From NCBI GenBank assembly GCA_030263475.1, contig SZPC01000004.1, positions 119,850-183,849 of the forward strand: DNA of 64,000 bases. The letters are read 5' to 3'. The position numbers were made by a program, and so were the translations under genes. Each line of letters starts with the position of its first letter. Positions within the stretch are counted from its first letter, which is position 1. This DNA comes from OLB4 sp002050165 (GTDB taxonomy: Bacteria; Bacteroidota; Ignavibacteria; Tepidaquicellales; Tepidaquicellaceae). A model generated the notes under the pieces. That model was given only the letters and a program-made list of their open reading frames with translations, did not search any database and was not told the origin of the DNA. Shown piece after piece: positions 24,212 to 32,967 of this stretch.

Positions 24212-26758
24212 TTGACCAATTTACTGCACCGTTCAGGATATAAATATTTTTCAAAACATCCATGGCAGGTATTTCTTTCGATACTTGGAATTGCGTTAGG
24301 AGTTGCTGCTGTAGTTTCAGTTGATATTGCAGGACAAAGTTCAAGACAAGCGTTTGAACAATCAATGGAAATTGTATCCGGTAAAACTACACATCAGATT
24401 ATATCTGAACCAACAGGCGTTCAGGATTCTTTATTTACTTTCCTTCGTATAGAAAAAGGTATAATACCATCCGCACCTATCGTAGAAAAATTTGCAACCT
24501 TAGAGCACAATGGTGAGCGCAGAACGTTCCGGATGCTTGGAATTGATGTCTTCTGTGAAAACGATTTCAGAGATTACATTTTAAGTGCAACTAATGAAAT
24601 TAAAGGTGGGCTTGGAGGTTTTCTTTCTGGTGAAAACAAATGTATCATTTCATCAATTACCGCCTCCGATCTGAATATTTCAGAAAATGACACACTTGAT
24701 TTCACCTACGGTGGTCGTAAATTTCAACTGGAAATTGGTTCAATTTTTAATGTTGATCAATTAAGCAATCCGTCTTCACTCAATGATGTAATCATTCTCG
24801 ATATTTCAACCGCTAAAAAATTATTTGATATGAATAACAGGTTATCGAGAATTGATCTAATATTATCCGATGATGAAATTGCAACCGTCCGTTCATATTT
24901 GCCTCCTGGAGCATTGCTTAAGGCTTCGGATATCAGGTCAGGTTCAACGTTTGAAATGCTAAGCGCTTTTGATCTGAACATAAAAGCAATGAGTTTTCTT
25001 GCACTCATAGTTGGAATATTTCTCGTTTACAATACTGCGACGTTTTCTGTTGTGCAACGTCGCCGGCTGATTGGACTTTACAGAACACTGGGGGTTACTA
25101 AATTTGAAGTATTTTCAATTATCATCAGGGAAAGCGTTATACTTGGAATCGCCGGCACAGTATTAGGTTTAATGGCAGGTGTTTTTATGGGTAAGGAATT
25201 GGTTAAAATTGTAGTTCAGTCAATAAACGATTTATATTTTGTAGTAAATGTTACTGATACTGATATATCAACAGAAATTATCATAAAAGGGATTTTACTT
25301 GGACTTGGTGCTTCGGTAATAGCGTCCCTGAAACCCGCCAAAGAAGCATCAGATTCACCGGCAGGAAATGTATTAATAAGGTCGGATATTGAAACTTCGT
25401 TAAAGAAGAATCTCCGTATAATATCAGCACTTGGGTTTGGATTAATCTGTATGTCAATAATAGTCTTTTATATTTCCGGGAAGAATATTGAATACAGCTA
25501 TGTCGGAATTCTGCCGTTAATTTTGGGATATAGTTTACTCGTTCCAATCGTGATTATATTTATAACCAGGGTTACTGCAGTACCTATAAAAAAAATATTT
25601 GGTATAACAGGTAAGGTTGCATCGGTAGGAATAGTTTCAAGTTTAAGCAGAACCGGTGTATCAATTGCTGCACTGTCAATTGCCGTTGCAGCATCAATTG
25701 GCGTTGGAACAATGGTATCCGGTTTCCGGTCAACTGTTGTATCGTGGCTTCAGTCAACTCTTGAAGCGGATTTGTATATTTCCGCACCGTCTCTTATCGG
25801 GCGGAGTAACACTTCAACAATTGATGATATTAATCTCCCTCAAAAAATAGAGAAACTCCCCGGTGTAGAGTCAGTTAATTATTACAGAGAGATTCAAATA
25901 TTAACCAATTACGGTTTAACTACAATTCTCGGTTCAAAATACAATAAGAGAAAATTCAACACTTACCGGATAAAAGAAGGAAATATGAAAACTCTGTGGA
26001 ACGAAGTTACAACTAAAGATAGGGTGATGATTACAGAACCCTTTGCTTACAAACATAATCTTAAAGTCGGGTCAATAATAAAACTCCCGACTCAAAAAGG
26101 CGAACGGGACTTCGAAGTTGCTGCAATTTATTACGACTATGCATCCGATATGGGGATTGTAAATATTTGGTATAGTACTTATCGGAAATATTGGAACGAT
26201 GAAGATTTATCCGGAGTAGCGGTTTATGTCAACCCCGCCTCTGATATAAATAAAATATCGGATGACATCAGAAAGTTAATTAATCCCGGACAAGAAATAT
26301 TAATCAGAACCAATAAATATTTACGTGAAACTTCTATTGACATCTTCGACCGTACATTCATCATCGCGTATGTAATTCAACTACTGTCGGTTGCGGTTGC
26401 ATTCATTGGGATTTTAAGTTCTCTTTTAGCGCTTCAACTCGAAAGAGCGAAAGAATACGGTATTTTACGCGCAATAGGAATGACACCTGGACAACTCTGG
26501 AGAATGGTAACATTACAAACAGGCTTGATGGGGTTTATTGCAGGACTTATTTCAGTACCGTTAGGTAATTTTATCGCAGTAATTCTGATTTATGTTATTA
26601 ATAAAAGGTCTTTCGGATGGAGTTTGCACTTTGAGATTTTACCGTTGGAGTTATTTTTAGCTATTGTTCTATCTGTATTTGCAGCAACCCTTGCAGGCAT
26701 TTATCCCGGTATCCGTATGTCAAAAACTTCTCCATCGTTGGCGTTGCGTGAAGAATAA
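24212..26758 (+). CDS. FtsX-type ABC transporter permease, double-domain
   Basis: An 848-residue membrane protein (TTG start) with the partner ATPase immediately upstream. An N-terminal helix (about 18-38) and a periplasmic MacB-like domain are followed by an FtsX helix bundle (about 265-370, SFLALIVGIFLVYNTATFS, LYRTLGVTKFEVFSI), more helices at about 400-500, a second periplasmic domain, and a second FtsX bundle at about 730-840 (LQLERAKEYGILRAIGMTP). The two similar bundles show a full transporter fused in one chain. Substrate could be a lipid, lipoprotein or peptide; type VII ABC systems move cargo mechanically rather than through a channel. Confidence 0.88.
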   Translation: MTNLLHRSGYKYFSKHPWQVFLSILGIALGVAAVVSVDIAGQSSRQAFEQSMEIVSGKTTHQIISEPTGVQDSLFTFLRIEKGIIPSAPIVEKFATLEHNGERRTFRMLGIDVFCENDFRDYILSATNEIKGGLGGFLSGENKCIISSITASDLNISENDTLDFTYGGRKFQLEIGSIFNVDQLSNPSSLNDVIILDISTAKKLFDMNNRLSRIDLILSDDEIATVRSYLPPGALLKASDIRSGSTFEMLSAFDLNIKAMSFLALIVGIFLVYNTATFSVVQRRRLIGLYRTLGVTKFEVFSIIIRESVILGIAGTVLGLMAGVFMGKELVKIVVQSINDLYFVVNVTDTDISTEIIIKGILLGLGASVIASLKPAKEASDSPAGNVLIRSDIETSLKKNLRIISALGFGLICMSIIVFYISGKNIEYSYVGILPLILGYSLLVPIVIIFITRVTAVPIKKIFGITGKVASVGIVSSLSRTGVSIAALSIAVAASIGVGTMVSGFRSTVVSWLQSTLEADLYISAPSLIGRSNTSTIDDINLPQKIEKLPGVESVNYYREIQILTNYGLTTILGSKYNKRKFNTYRIKEGNMKTLWNEVTTKDRVMITEPFAYKHNLKVGSIIKLPTQKGERDFEVAAIYYDYASDMGIVNIWYSTYRKYWNDEDLSGVAVYVNPASDINKISDDIRKLINPGQEILIRTNKYLRETSIDIFDRTFIIAYVIQLLSVAVAFIGILSSLLALQLERAKEYGILRAIGMTPGQLWRMVTLQTGLMGFIAGLISVPLGNFIAVILIYVINKRSFGWSLHFEILPLELFLAIVLSVFAATLAGIYPGIRMSKTSPSLALREE

Positions 26759-26764
26759 AAATTT

Positions 26765-27601
26765 TTATTTCTTTGATCTAATTTTTTTGTAATTAACTTT
26801 CCGCTTTTTGTTGAAAGCAGAAATTCCCTCCTTTACTTCAGGTGACAGGTTGTGAATAGCAAGCCAATCTCTGGCGTGACCGATAGTTGTATGCCAGGAA
26901 AAATCCTTCCAGAAATTCAGTTGTTGTTTTGCATACCGTAGGCATTCGGGAAGTTTATTGTACAACTTTTCCGCCATCAGGTTTACAGCATCATCAAGTT
27001 CATTATATGGAACGACCTGATTTACAAGCCCCCATTCAAGCGCTTTATCAGCTGATATATCTTCGCATAGAAATATAATTTCCCTCGCCCGCCGATCACC
27101 TACAATTACCGGAAGGAACTGAGTTGCACCTGCTGCCGGTACACTTCCCATCCTTGGACCAACTTGTTTTATAATTACGTGGTCTGCTGCAATTGCAAGA
27201 TCACAACTGATATTTAACTCATTACCGCCACCTACAACCATTCCATTAAGGCGGGCAATTGTAGGTTTACCGACGTTGCGCATTACTTCATGCAACTGAA
27301 TGAACTCATACATCCATTTGTAATAATCATCCGGATTAGCGACAAAGAACTCATTTTGTTCAGTTACATCGGCGCCGGTCGAAAATGCACGCTTTCCTGC
27401 GCCGGTAAGTATTATAACCGCTATCTCATCATCCCATGAAGCCTCCTTGAAAGCAAGCGTCAATTCGCGTATTGTTTCAAGGTTAAGACAATTTAGTTTT
27501 GATTCGCGATTAATTGTAATAATGGATTTATAACCTTCTTTCTTATATTTAATGAATTTGAACTTGTAATTTTTAGGTAAATACGAACTGTATTTTGACA
27601 T
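26765..27601 (-). CDS. crotonase-family acyl-CoA hydratase/hydrolase
   Basis: A 278-residue enoyl-CoA hydratase/isomerase-fold protein. The oxyanion-hole regions AFSTGADVTE and NGMVVGGGNELNISCDLAIA are clear. The first catalytic Glu (GGGNEL) is kept, but the position of the second Glu of true hydratases is Gly in KQVGPRMGS, as in MenB and ring-opening or ring-closing members. By recollection, the run from FSTG to GATQFLP resembles 6-oxocyclohex-1-ene-1-carbonyl-CoA hydrolases, although those are longer. Exact substrate unknown. It is the last gene of the nine-gene minus-strand run, one base after the mutase gene. Confidence 0.85.
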   Translation of the reverse strand: MSKYSSYLPKNYKFKFIKYKKEGYKSIITINRESKLNCLNLETIRELTLAFKEASWDDEIAVIILTGAGKRAFSTGADVTEQNEFFVANPDDYYKWMYEFIQLHEVMRNVGKPTIARLNGMVVGGGNELNISCDLAIAADHVIIKQVGPRMGSVPAAGATQFLPVIVGDRRAREIIFLCEDISADKALEWGLVNQVVPYNELDDAVNLMAEKLYNKLPECLRYAKQQLNFWKDFSWHTTIGHARDWLAIHNLSPEVKEGISAFNKKRKVNYKKIRSKK

Positions 27602-27602
27602 G

Positions 27603-28970
27603 TCAGATATTTAAACTTTTTTTAAATGTTTTAAGTATGTTCGAAGCAGCTTTTTTGCTTTCGGCTTCTATAATGACCCTGATAACCGGTTCAGTATTTG
27701 ATTTCCTCAGATGAATCCAATAATTGGTAAAATCTAATTTAACCCCGTCCGTTTTAGTTACCCGGCAATTTTTACCTGAATAAAGTTGATCGGCTTTAAT
27801 AAGAATTGCGTCCGGGTTTTTAAGGTTTTCAAATTTTGATTTAAGTATAAAATACTGTGGAAGAGATTTCTTATATTCATCAACAGTACCGTTGAACTCT
27901 GCAAACTCAGAAAGCAGTAAACCGATCCCGGCAAGTGAGTCGCGCCCGAAATGGAGCGCGGGAAATATTACTCCACCGCTTCCCTCTCCGCCGATTACTG
28001 CATTTCTCTTTTTCATCTCTTCGATAACATTTATTTCTCCAACAGGTGATCGGTAAACCTTTGCTTTGAATTTCTTGGCGATATCATTCACCGCGCGGGT
28101 AGTGGATAAATTTACTACGATTGGGGTATTCTCAGTCGTGGATTTTTTCAGTAAATAATTTACCGCGGTCGTAATTGTATTTTCTTCTATGAAAGGTTCA
28201 CCGGTGTTAGTAATAATTACCAATCTGTCAGCATCCGGATCAACTGCAATACCGAGATCTGCTTTGTAAGATTTAACAGCTGAACTAAGTTTACCAAGGT
28301 TTTCGGGAATCGGTTCAGGTGTATGTGGAAAAATACCGCTGCCGTCGCAGTAGAGTTCAATTACAAAACAGTTCAGTTGTTTTAAAAGCCTGGGAACAAT
28401 TACTGAACCGGAGCTATTTACAGCATCTACAACAACCTTGAACTTCCTCTTTCGAATAGCGTTCGTATTTATTGCCGGTTGTGAGAGTAACATTTTAATA
28501 TGAAGATCAAGGAAGGTGTCATTCTCTGAATACACGCCTATATTGTTTACGTTAGCATAGGAAAAGTTACCTTTAGATTTTATAGACAGAAATTTTTTTA
28601 TTTGTTTGGCTGATAAGAAGGTGCCATCGGAATTTAAAAATTTCAATCCGTTCCATATCTGAGGATTATGAGATGCGGTAATTGCAATACCACCTGCAGC
28701 GCCGAGTTCCTCAACGGCAATCTGTACAGTAGGTGTTGGCGCAGTGCCTATATCAACTACGTTATAACCGCTTAAAAGTAAAGAAACAATTACTATATTT
28801 GAAATTTTTTCACCGTGTAGTCTCCCGTCCCTGCCGACTACAATGAGATTTTTGTTTTCATTTTTACAATAAACCGCAAAGGCAGAGGTAAAACTGTTAA
28901 TGTTATCCGGTGTTAGGTTATCCCCGTAAATACCCCGAACCCCTGACACCGAGGCAATGATATCTGACAT
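27603..28970 (-). CDS. glmM: phosphoglucosamine / phosphohexose mutase
   Basis: A 455-residue alpha-D-phosphohexomutase with all four signature regions: the phosphoserine loop ITASHNPQIWNGLKF, the metal loop DPDADRLVI, the sugar loop GGEGSGGVIFP and the phosphate-binding loop RKSNTEPVIRV. These enzymes interconvert glucosamine- (or hexose-) 6- and 1-phosphates. The adjacent nucleotidyltransferase gene supports phosphoglucosamine mutase (GlmM), but phosphomannomutase or phosphoglucomutase activity cannot be excluded. It lies nine bases after the nucleotidyltransferase gene. Confidence 0.85.
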   Translation of the reverse strand: MSDIIASVSGVRGIYGDNLTPDNINSFTSAFAVYCKNENKNLIVVGRDGRLHGEKISNIVIVSLLLSGYNVVDIGTAPTPTVQIAVEELGAAGGIAITASHNPQIWNGLKFLNSDGTFLSAKQIKKFLSIKSKGNFSYANVNNIGVYSENDTFLDLHIKMLLSQPAINTNAIRKRKFKVVVDAVNSSGSVIVPRLLKQLNCFVIELYCDGSGIFPHTPEPIPENLGKLSSAVKSYKADLGIAVDPDADRLVIITNTGEPFIEENTITTAVNYLLKKSTTENTPIVVNLSTTRAVNDIAKKFKAKVYRSPVGEINVIEEMKKRNAVIGGEGSGGVIFPALHFGRDSLAGIGLLLSEFAEFNGTVDEYKKSLPQYFILKSKFENLKNPDAILIKADQLYSGKNCRVTKTDGVKLDFTNYWIHLRKSNTEPVIRVIIEAESKKAASNILKTFKKSLNI

Positions 28971-28979
28971 TAAAATTTG

Positions 28980-29738
28980 TTATAAAGATTTTTTTATTTC
29001 TTCAAGTTCTTCGAGTTGTTCAATCGTATTCACACCGGTAATTTCGTATTGATTGTACACAGGGTCAGCACCGATTTTCATGTTTTTCCCGGAGAAGAAT
29101 TTAAAAACGTCTGTGAGGTAATATTCGCCCTGCGCGTTTTCAGTATTTACTGTTTCCAACGCTTCGAACATTTCCTTTGCATCCATGAGATATATCCCGG
29201 AGTTAATCTCGTTTATTCGCAATTCCTCATCGGTTGCGTCTTTATCTTCAACGATGTGAGAGAAGTCAATATTCTCATCCCGGATTACTCTACCGTAACC
29301 TGTGGGTTCATCAAGTATTGCCGAAATCAGAGAAGCACGGTAATTTCCGAGTTCGTGAAAATCTATAAACTGTTGCAGAGTCTCCACCGACAACAGAGGT
29401 ACATCACCAGATAGAATTAATACATTACCATCAAAATCATTCAGAATTTCTTTTGTTTGCATCACAGCATGACCCGTACCGAGTTGCTGATCTTGATGAG
29501 CAAAAGTTATTTTGTCCAGATCACCGGGGAAAGAGTCATTGACGTAATTAATAACTGTTTGCTTCTGATGACCGACAATCGGAATTACCAGATCGGAATT
29601 AATACTTAGAGCTAGATCTATCACATAGCCAATCATAGGTTTACCATCGAGCTCAAACATTACTTTAGATTTTTCGGGATTTTTCATTCTCTTACCTTTT
29701 CCGGCGGCGAGAATAATAGTGGCGAGTTTTTTCGACAT
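28980..29738 (-). CDS. sugar nucleotidyltransferase, GlmU N-terminal domain only
   Basis: A 252-residue protein equal to the uridylyltransferase half of GlmU. The nucleotide-binding LATIILAAGKGKRMK, the Lys of EKSKVMF, QLGTGHAVMQT, LSGDVPLL, GYGRVIRD and the EINSGIYLMD blocks match. It would make UDP-N-acetylglucosamine from GlcNAc-1-phosphate and UTP. The left-handed beta-helix acetyltransferase half is absent: the chain ends after EITGVNTIEQLEELEEIKKSL, which is the linker helix. Acetylation must then come from another gene or the substrate is different. Confidence 0.85.
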   Translation of the reverse strand: MSKKLATIILAAGKGKRMKNPEKSKVMFELDGKPMIGYVIDLALSINSDLVIPIVGHQKQTVINYVNDSFPGDLDKITFAHQDQQLGTGHAVMQTKEILNDFDGNVLILSGDVPLLSVETLQQFIDFHELGNYRASLISAILDEPTGYGRVIRDENIDFSHIVEDKDATDEELRINEINSGIYLMDAKEMFEALETVNTENAQGEYYLTDVFKFFSGKNMKIGADPVYNQYEITGVNTIEQLEELEEIKKSL

Positions 29739-29796
29739 AAAATTTTTTTGAGAACAAAATCCCGATTACCGGGATTGTAAGTTCAAATTTATGAAC

Positions 29797-30177
29797 TCAG
29801 TTATTAAACAGTTCAGTTTTAATTTTGTTATCAACAATCCGGTTGTACTTGTCAACATAAACTATTTTGGGTTGGAATTCATTCAACTCTTTATCGTCGA
29901 ACATTCCATAGTTAATAATAATCACCTCGTCGCCTATAGCGCCTAACCTTGCGGCGGCTCCATTCAGGCTACATACACCCGAATGCGGTTCGCCCTCGAT
30001 CAGATAAGTTTCGAACCGTTGACCGTTATTTATGTTTACTACATGAACTTTCTCGAAAGGAACCATGCCGGCAGCATCCATTAATACTTTATCAAGAGTT
30101 AAACTACCTTCGTAATATAGTTCCGCCTGTGTTATTCTGACTCGGTGAACTTTTGATTTACACATTTCACGTAACAT
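29797..30177 (-). CDS. panD: aspartate 1-decarboxylase proenzyme
   Basis: A 126-residue pyruvoyl enzyme that makes beta-alanine from L-aspartate for pantothenate. The self-cleavage site Gly24-Ser25 (YYEGSLTLD) is at its canonical position, with Lys9 (KSKVHRVRIT), LNGAAAR and GDEVIIINYG. The length is normal. The start (ATG 30177) lies inside the end of panC, an 11-base overlap, so the two are co-translated. The last 25 residues are more divergent. Confidence 0.95.
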   Translation of the reverse strand: MLREMCKSKVHRVRITQAELYYEGSLTLDKVLMDAAGMVPFEKVHVVNINNGQRFETYLIEGEPHSGVCSLNGAAARLGAIGDEVIIINYGMFDDKELNEFQPKIVYVDKYNRIVDNKIKTELFNN

Positions 30178-31051
30178 GATTTAATATCCCTTTTTTGGTT
30201 AATAGAATATTGTCAATTAATCTTACCCCGTTGAATTTCACTGCTAAAGATACGAGTACTTTTCCCTCAAAGTTGTTTAAATCCTTTATTTCATCTAATA
30301 ACTTGTTGTCGGTTATTGCGATATATTGAATTTCGGCACTGGGAACCTGTGATTTTATAAAGTGATACATTTGAGATGAAACATCCTGAGAGTTATTATA
30401 TTTGCCTCCGAGGATGAGGTCTCCGCCAAGTTCAAGTGCTTTATATAAAACTGCAGCGTTACTCCTTTCGGTTTCATCCAGAAATACATTTCTTGAACTT
30501 TTCGCGAGTCCATCACTTTCCCGTACAGTATCACAAACAATAATTTCCGTATCAAGATTCAAATCAGTTACCATTTTTTTTATAACTGTACATTGCTGGG
30601 CATCTTTCTGACCAAAGAAAGCAACGTGAGGTTTAACGATATTGAGTAATTTCAGTACAACGCTTGCTACACCGGTGAAGTGCCCGGGTCTGAACTCGCC
30701 TTCGTATTTATCCGACAACTCTTTTACTTTCACTTCGGTCAGATAATTTTCTCCGTACATATCATCCACTGATGGGTAGAAGATGTAATCAACATTTGCT
30801 TTCTGACAAATGAAATAATCACGCTTAAAATCACGTGGATATTTTTCCAGGTCTGTTTCTTCCGTAAACTGAATTGGATTTACGAATACGCTTGCAATCG
30901 TAATATCACAGAGATCAGATGAATTTAACAAGAGGGAAACGTGTCCCTCGTGCAAAGCACCCATAGTTGGAACGAAACCGATTCGCTTTCCGGTCAGCCT
31001 TAAAAATTCGGTAATTTCCTGAAGCGAGGATGGCTTTTTAATTACTTTCAA
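30167..31051 (-). CDS. panC: pantothenate synthetase (pantoate-beta-alanine ligase)
   Basis: A 294-residue cytosolic ligase with the class I nucleotidyl-transferase motifs: the PTMGALHEGHVSLL HxGH loop, FVNPIQF, FGQKDAQQCTVIKKMV and the ATP-binding loop KSSRNVFLD. It joins pantoate and beta-alanine using ATP, taking beta-alanine from PanD encoded next to it. The TTG start overlaps accD by 4 bases (TTGA). panB and panE are not in this window. Confidence 0.95.
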   Translation of the reverse strand: MKVIKKPSSLQEITEFLRLTGKRIGFVPTMGALHEGHVSLLLNSSDLCDITIASVFVNPIQFTEETDLEKYPRDFKRDYFICQKANVDYIFYPSVDDMYGENYLTEVKVKELSDKYEGEFRPGHFTGVASVVLKLLNIVKPHVAFFGQKDAQQCTVIKKMVTDLNLDTEIIVCDTVRESDGLAKSSRNVFLDETERSNAAVLYKALELGGDLILGGKYNNSQDVSSQMYHFIKSQVPSAEIQYIAITDNKLLDEIKDLNNFEGKVLVSLAVKFNGVRLIDNILLTKKGILNHVT

Positions 31052-31890
31052 TCTTTAATCAGGTTTAATAGTTGCGTTAGTTTACTTTTTAAATCTTTTC
31101 GTTCAACTATAAAATCAATGAATCCATGTTCCTGAACGAATTCAGCCCGTTGAAATCCCGGTGGGAGATCTTTCCCGGTAGCTTGTTTAACTACTCTCGG
31201 ACCGGCAAATGCAATCAACGCGTTAGGTTCGGCAATATTGAAATCGCCAAGCATTGCATAGGATGCACTTGCACCACCTGTTGTGGGATTTGTCAGTATT
31301 GATATATATGGAACTTTATATTGACTGAGCTTTGCTAACTGTGTTGAGGTTTTGGCAAGTTGCATAAGCGATATAGCGCCCTCCATCATTCTTGCACCAC
31401 CACTTGAGGATAAAATTATTAACGGATATTTTGTTTTAATTGCTTTGTCAATTGCTCTCGATATTTTTTCACCAACAACACTTCCCATACTTCCACCGAT
31501 GAAATCAAAATCCATACAACCGATGACGATATCTATATTGTTTATTTTTCCGGTACCTGTTCTGATTGCATCATATAAACCAGTTTTATTAATTGTATCC
31601 TCAATGCGCTTTACATAAGGTTTTGTATCGGAGAAGTTCAGTGGATCTATTGATTTCATTTTTCTGTCTAGCTCGCGAAAACTTCCTTCATCTAAAAGCA
31701 GTTGAAAATATTTCTCACTCCCAATTCTGAAATGATAACCGCATTTTGAACACACATATAAATTTGCCTCCCATTGCTTTTTGTGAATTACATCGTTACA
31801 GTCAGGGCATTTCGTCCATATACCATCCGGAGTATCCTTCTTAAGACTATCCGACTTAATATTGTCCGTACTTCTTTTAAACCATGCCAT
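31048..31890 (-). CDS. accD: acetyl-CoA carboxylase carboxyltransferase subunit beta
   Basis: About 280 residues from ATG at 31890 (GTG at 31893 is equivalent). The N-terminal four-cysteine zinc ribbon (CPDC ... CSKC) is present, followed by the crotonase-like carboxyltransferase domain with SSSGGARMMEGAISLMQ and NPTTGGASASYAMLGD, and PPGFQRAEFVQEHGFID at the end. With AccA it transfers CO2 from biotin to acetyl-CoA to give malonyl-CoA. accA is not in the window. Confidence 0.95.
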   Translation of the reverse strand: MAWFKRSTDNIKSDSLKKDTPDGIWTKCPDCNDVIHKKQWEANLYVCSKCGYHFRIGSEKYFQLLLDEGSFRELDRKMKSIDPLNFSDTKPYVKRIEDTINKTGLYDAIRTGTGKINNIDIVIGCMDFDFIGGSMGSVVGEKISRAIDKAIKTKYPLIILSSSGGARMMEGAISLMQLAKTSTQLAKLSQYKVPYISILTNPTTGGASASYAMLGDFNIAEPNALIAFAGPRVVKQATGKDLPPGFQRAEFVQEHGFIDFIVERKDLKSKLTQLLNLIKD

Positions 31891-31894
31891 CACA

Positions 31895-32536
31895 TTACTT
31901 TCTTGTTTTTGTTACCGGATTAAATTGTTTAATATAAAACGGTTCACTTTTATAAGAATCAGAATATTCACCGAACTTCCTTTTTGTTTTTCCGATCGTA
32001 AACAAATGTTCAATTGTATCTGTGGTTACCCGTTCAGCACTGTTGATATTACAAACGGAATCTTCTGTCACTACCGCTATTATTCCCGGCTTGATATCTT
32101 CCGGATGTATCAAACCATATTCCGAAATCCGCTCGGTCTGTTTAGATTTAAAATATTCTGCAAAATAAAACTCCCCGGTTTTCATATTTGAATTTATCAG
32201 GCAGATTATGTTTCCTACCGAACTTGACTTTTCTGCGATGATGTCAATTGAGTTAACTTCAATCAGTTTCGCACCGGAGATAAAACAGATACCTTTAGAA
32301 ATGACTGAACCTATTCTCAATCCGGTAAATGAACCCGGCCCATTTGCAAGAAATACAAATTCTATTGACCGCAAACTCAATGATCGCTCTTCAAAACCGG
32401 TTTTAATCTCTGAAATTAACGAATCGGCATTATTTTCTCTATTCAAATATTCTTTGTGCAGCAGAGAGTTTATATCACCTATTCCCCACTGTACATTTGC
32501 TGACGAACAATCTATCAATAAAGTAAGTCCATCCAT
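31895..32536 (-). CDS. tsaB: tRNA t6A37 synthesis protein TsaB
   Basis: A 213-residue ASKHA-fold protein. The N-terminal LTLLIDCSSANVQWGIGD and ANGPGSFTGLRIG motif are diagnostic. TsaB is the scaffold partner of TsaD in forming N6-threonylcarbamoyl-adenosine on tRNA. It starts on the last base of tsaE and ends one base before accD. C-terminal half is divergent, as is usual for this protein. Confidence 0.9.
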   Translation of the reverse strand: MDGLTLLIDCSSANVQWGIGDINSLLHKEYLNRENNADSLISEIKTGFEERSLSLRSIEFVFLANGPGSFTGLRIGSVISKGICFISGAKLIEVNSIDIIAEKSSSVGNIICLINSNMKTGEFYFAEYFKSKQTERISEYGLIHPEDIKPGIIAVVTEDSVCNINSAERVTTDTIEHLFTIGKTKRKFGEYSDSYKSEPFYIKQFNPVTKTRK

Positions 32537-32964
32537 TAGTAATAAATATATCTACGGTTTTCATTACCTGAATGTGTGAAATTTACAATCCGTATTTGCG
32601 GTAAAATTTCCATTACAATTTCCGGCCATTCAATAAGACAAATTGAGTTTTGTGAAACGTAAGAAAAGATGTCAATTGTCCCGAGTTCTTCTTTTGATTG
32701 AATTCTATAGAGATCAAAATGATTTATTTCACCCGGTGATTTATCAGGATGGATTGTACCGGTGTATTGGTTAACGAGGATAAAAGTCGGGCTAATCACA
32801 TCTTCGTCTACATTAAAATATTTACAGATACCCTTGACGAAAACCGTTTTTCCTGAACCAAGTTCACCTGTTAACCCGACCACATTCCCGGGTGAGAGTA
32901 ATTTCGCATATTCGATTCCCGCCTCAAATGTATCCTGATGAGAATTGGATTCAACCTTTGTCAA
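32536..32964 (-). CDS. tsaE: tRNA t6A37 synthesis ATPase TsaE
   Basis: A 142-residue P-loop protein with Walker A GELGSGKTVFVKGI, ISPTFILVNQY (switch I-like) and HFDLYRI and IEWPE motifs typical of TsaE/YjeE. It powers the TsaBDE complex. TTG start, three bases after the porX stop codon, and it overlaps tsaB by one base. The porX-tsaE neighbourhood recurs in T9SS-bearing bacteria as far as I recall. Confidence 0.92.
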   Translation of the reverse strand: MTKVESNSHQDTFEAGIEYAKLLSPGNVVGLTGELGSGKTVFVKGICKYFNVDEDVISPTFILVNQYTGTIHPDKSPGEINHFDLYRIQSKEELGTIDIFSYVSQNSICLIEWPEIVMEILPQIRIVNFTHSGNENRRYIYY

Positions 32965-32967
32965 ATT

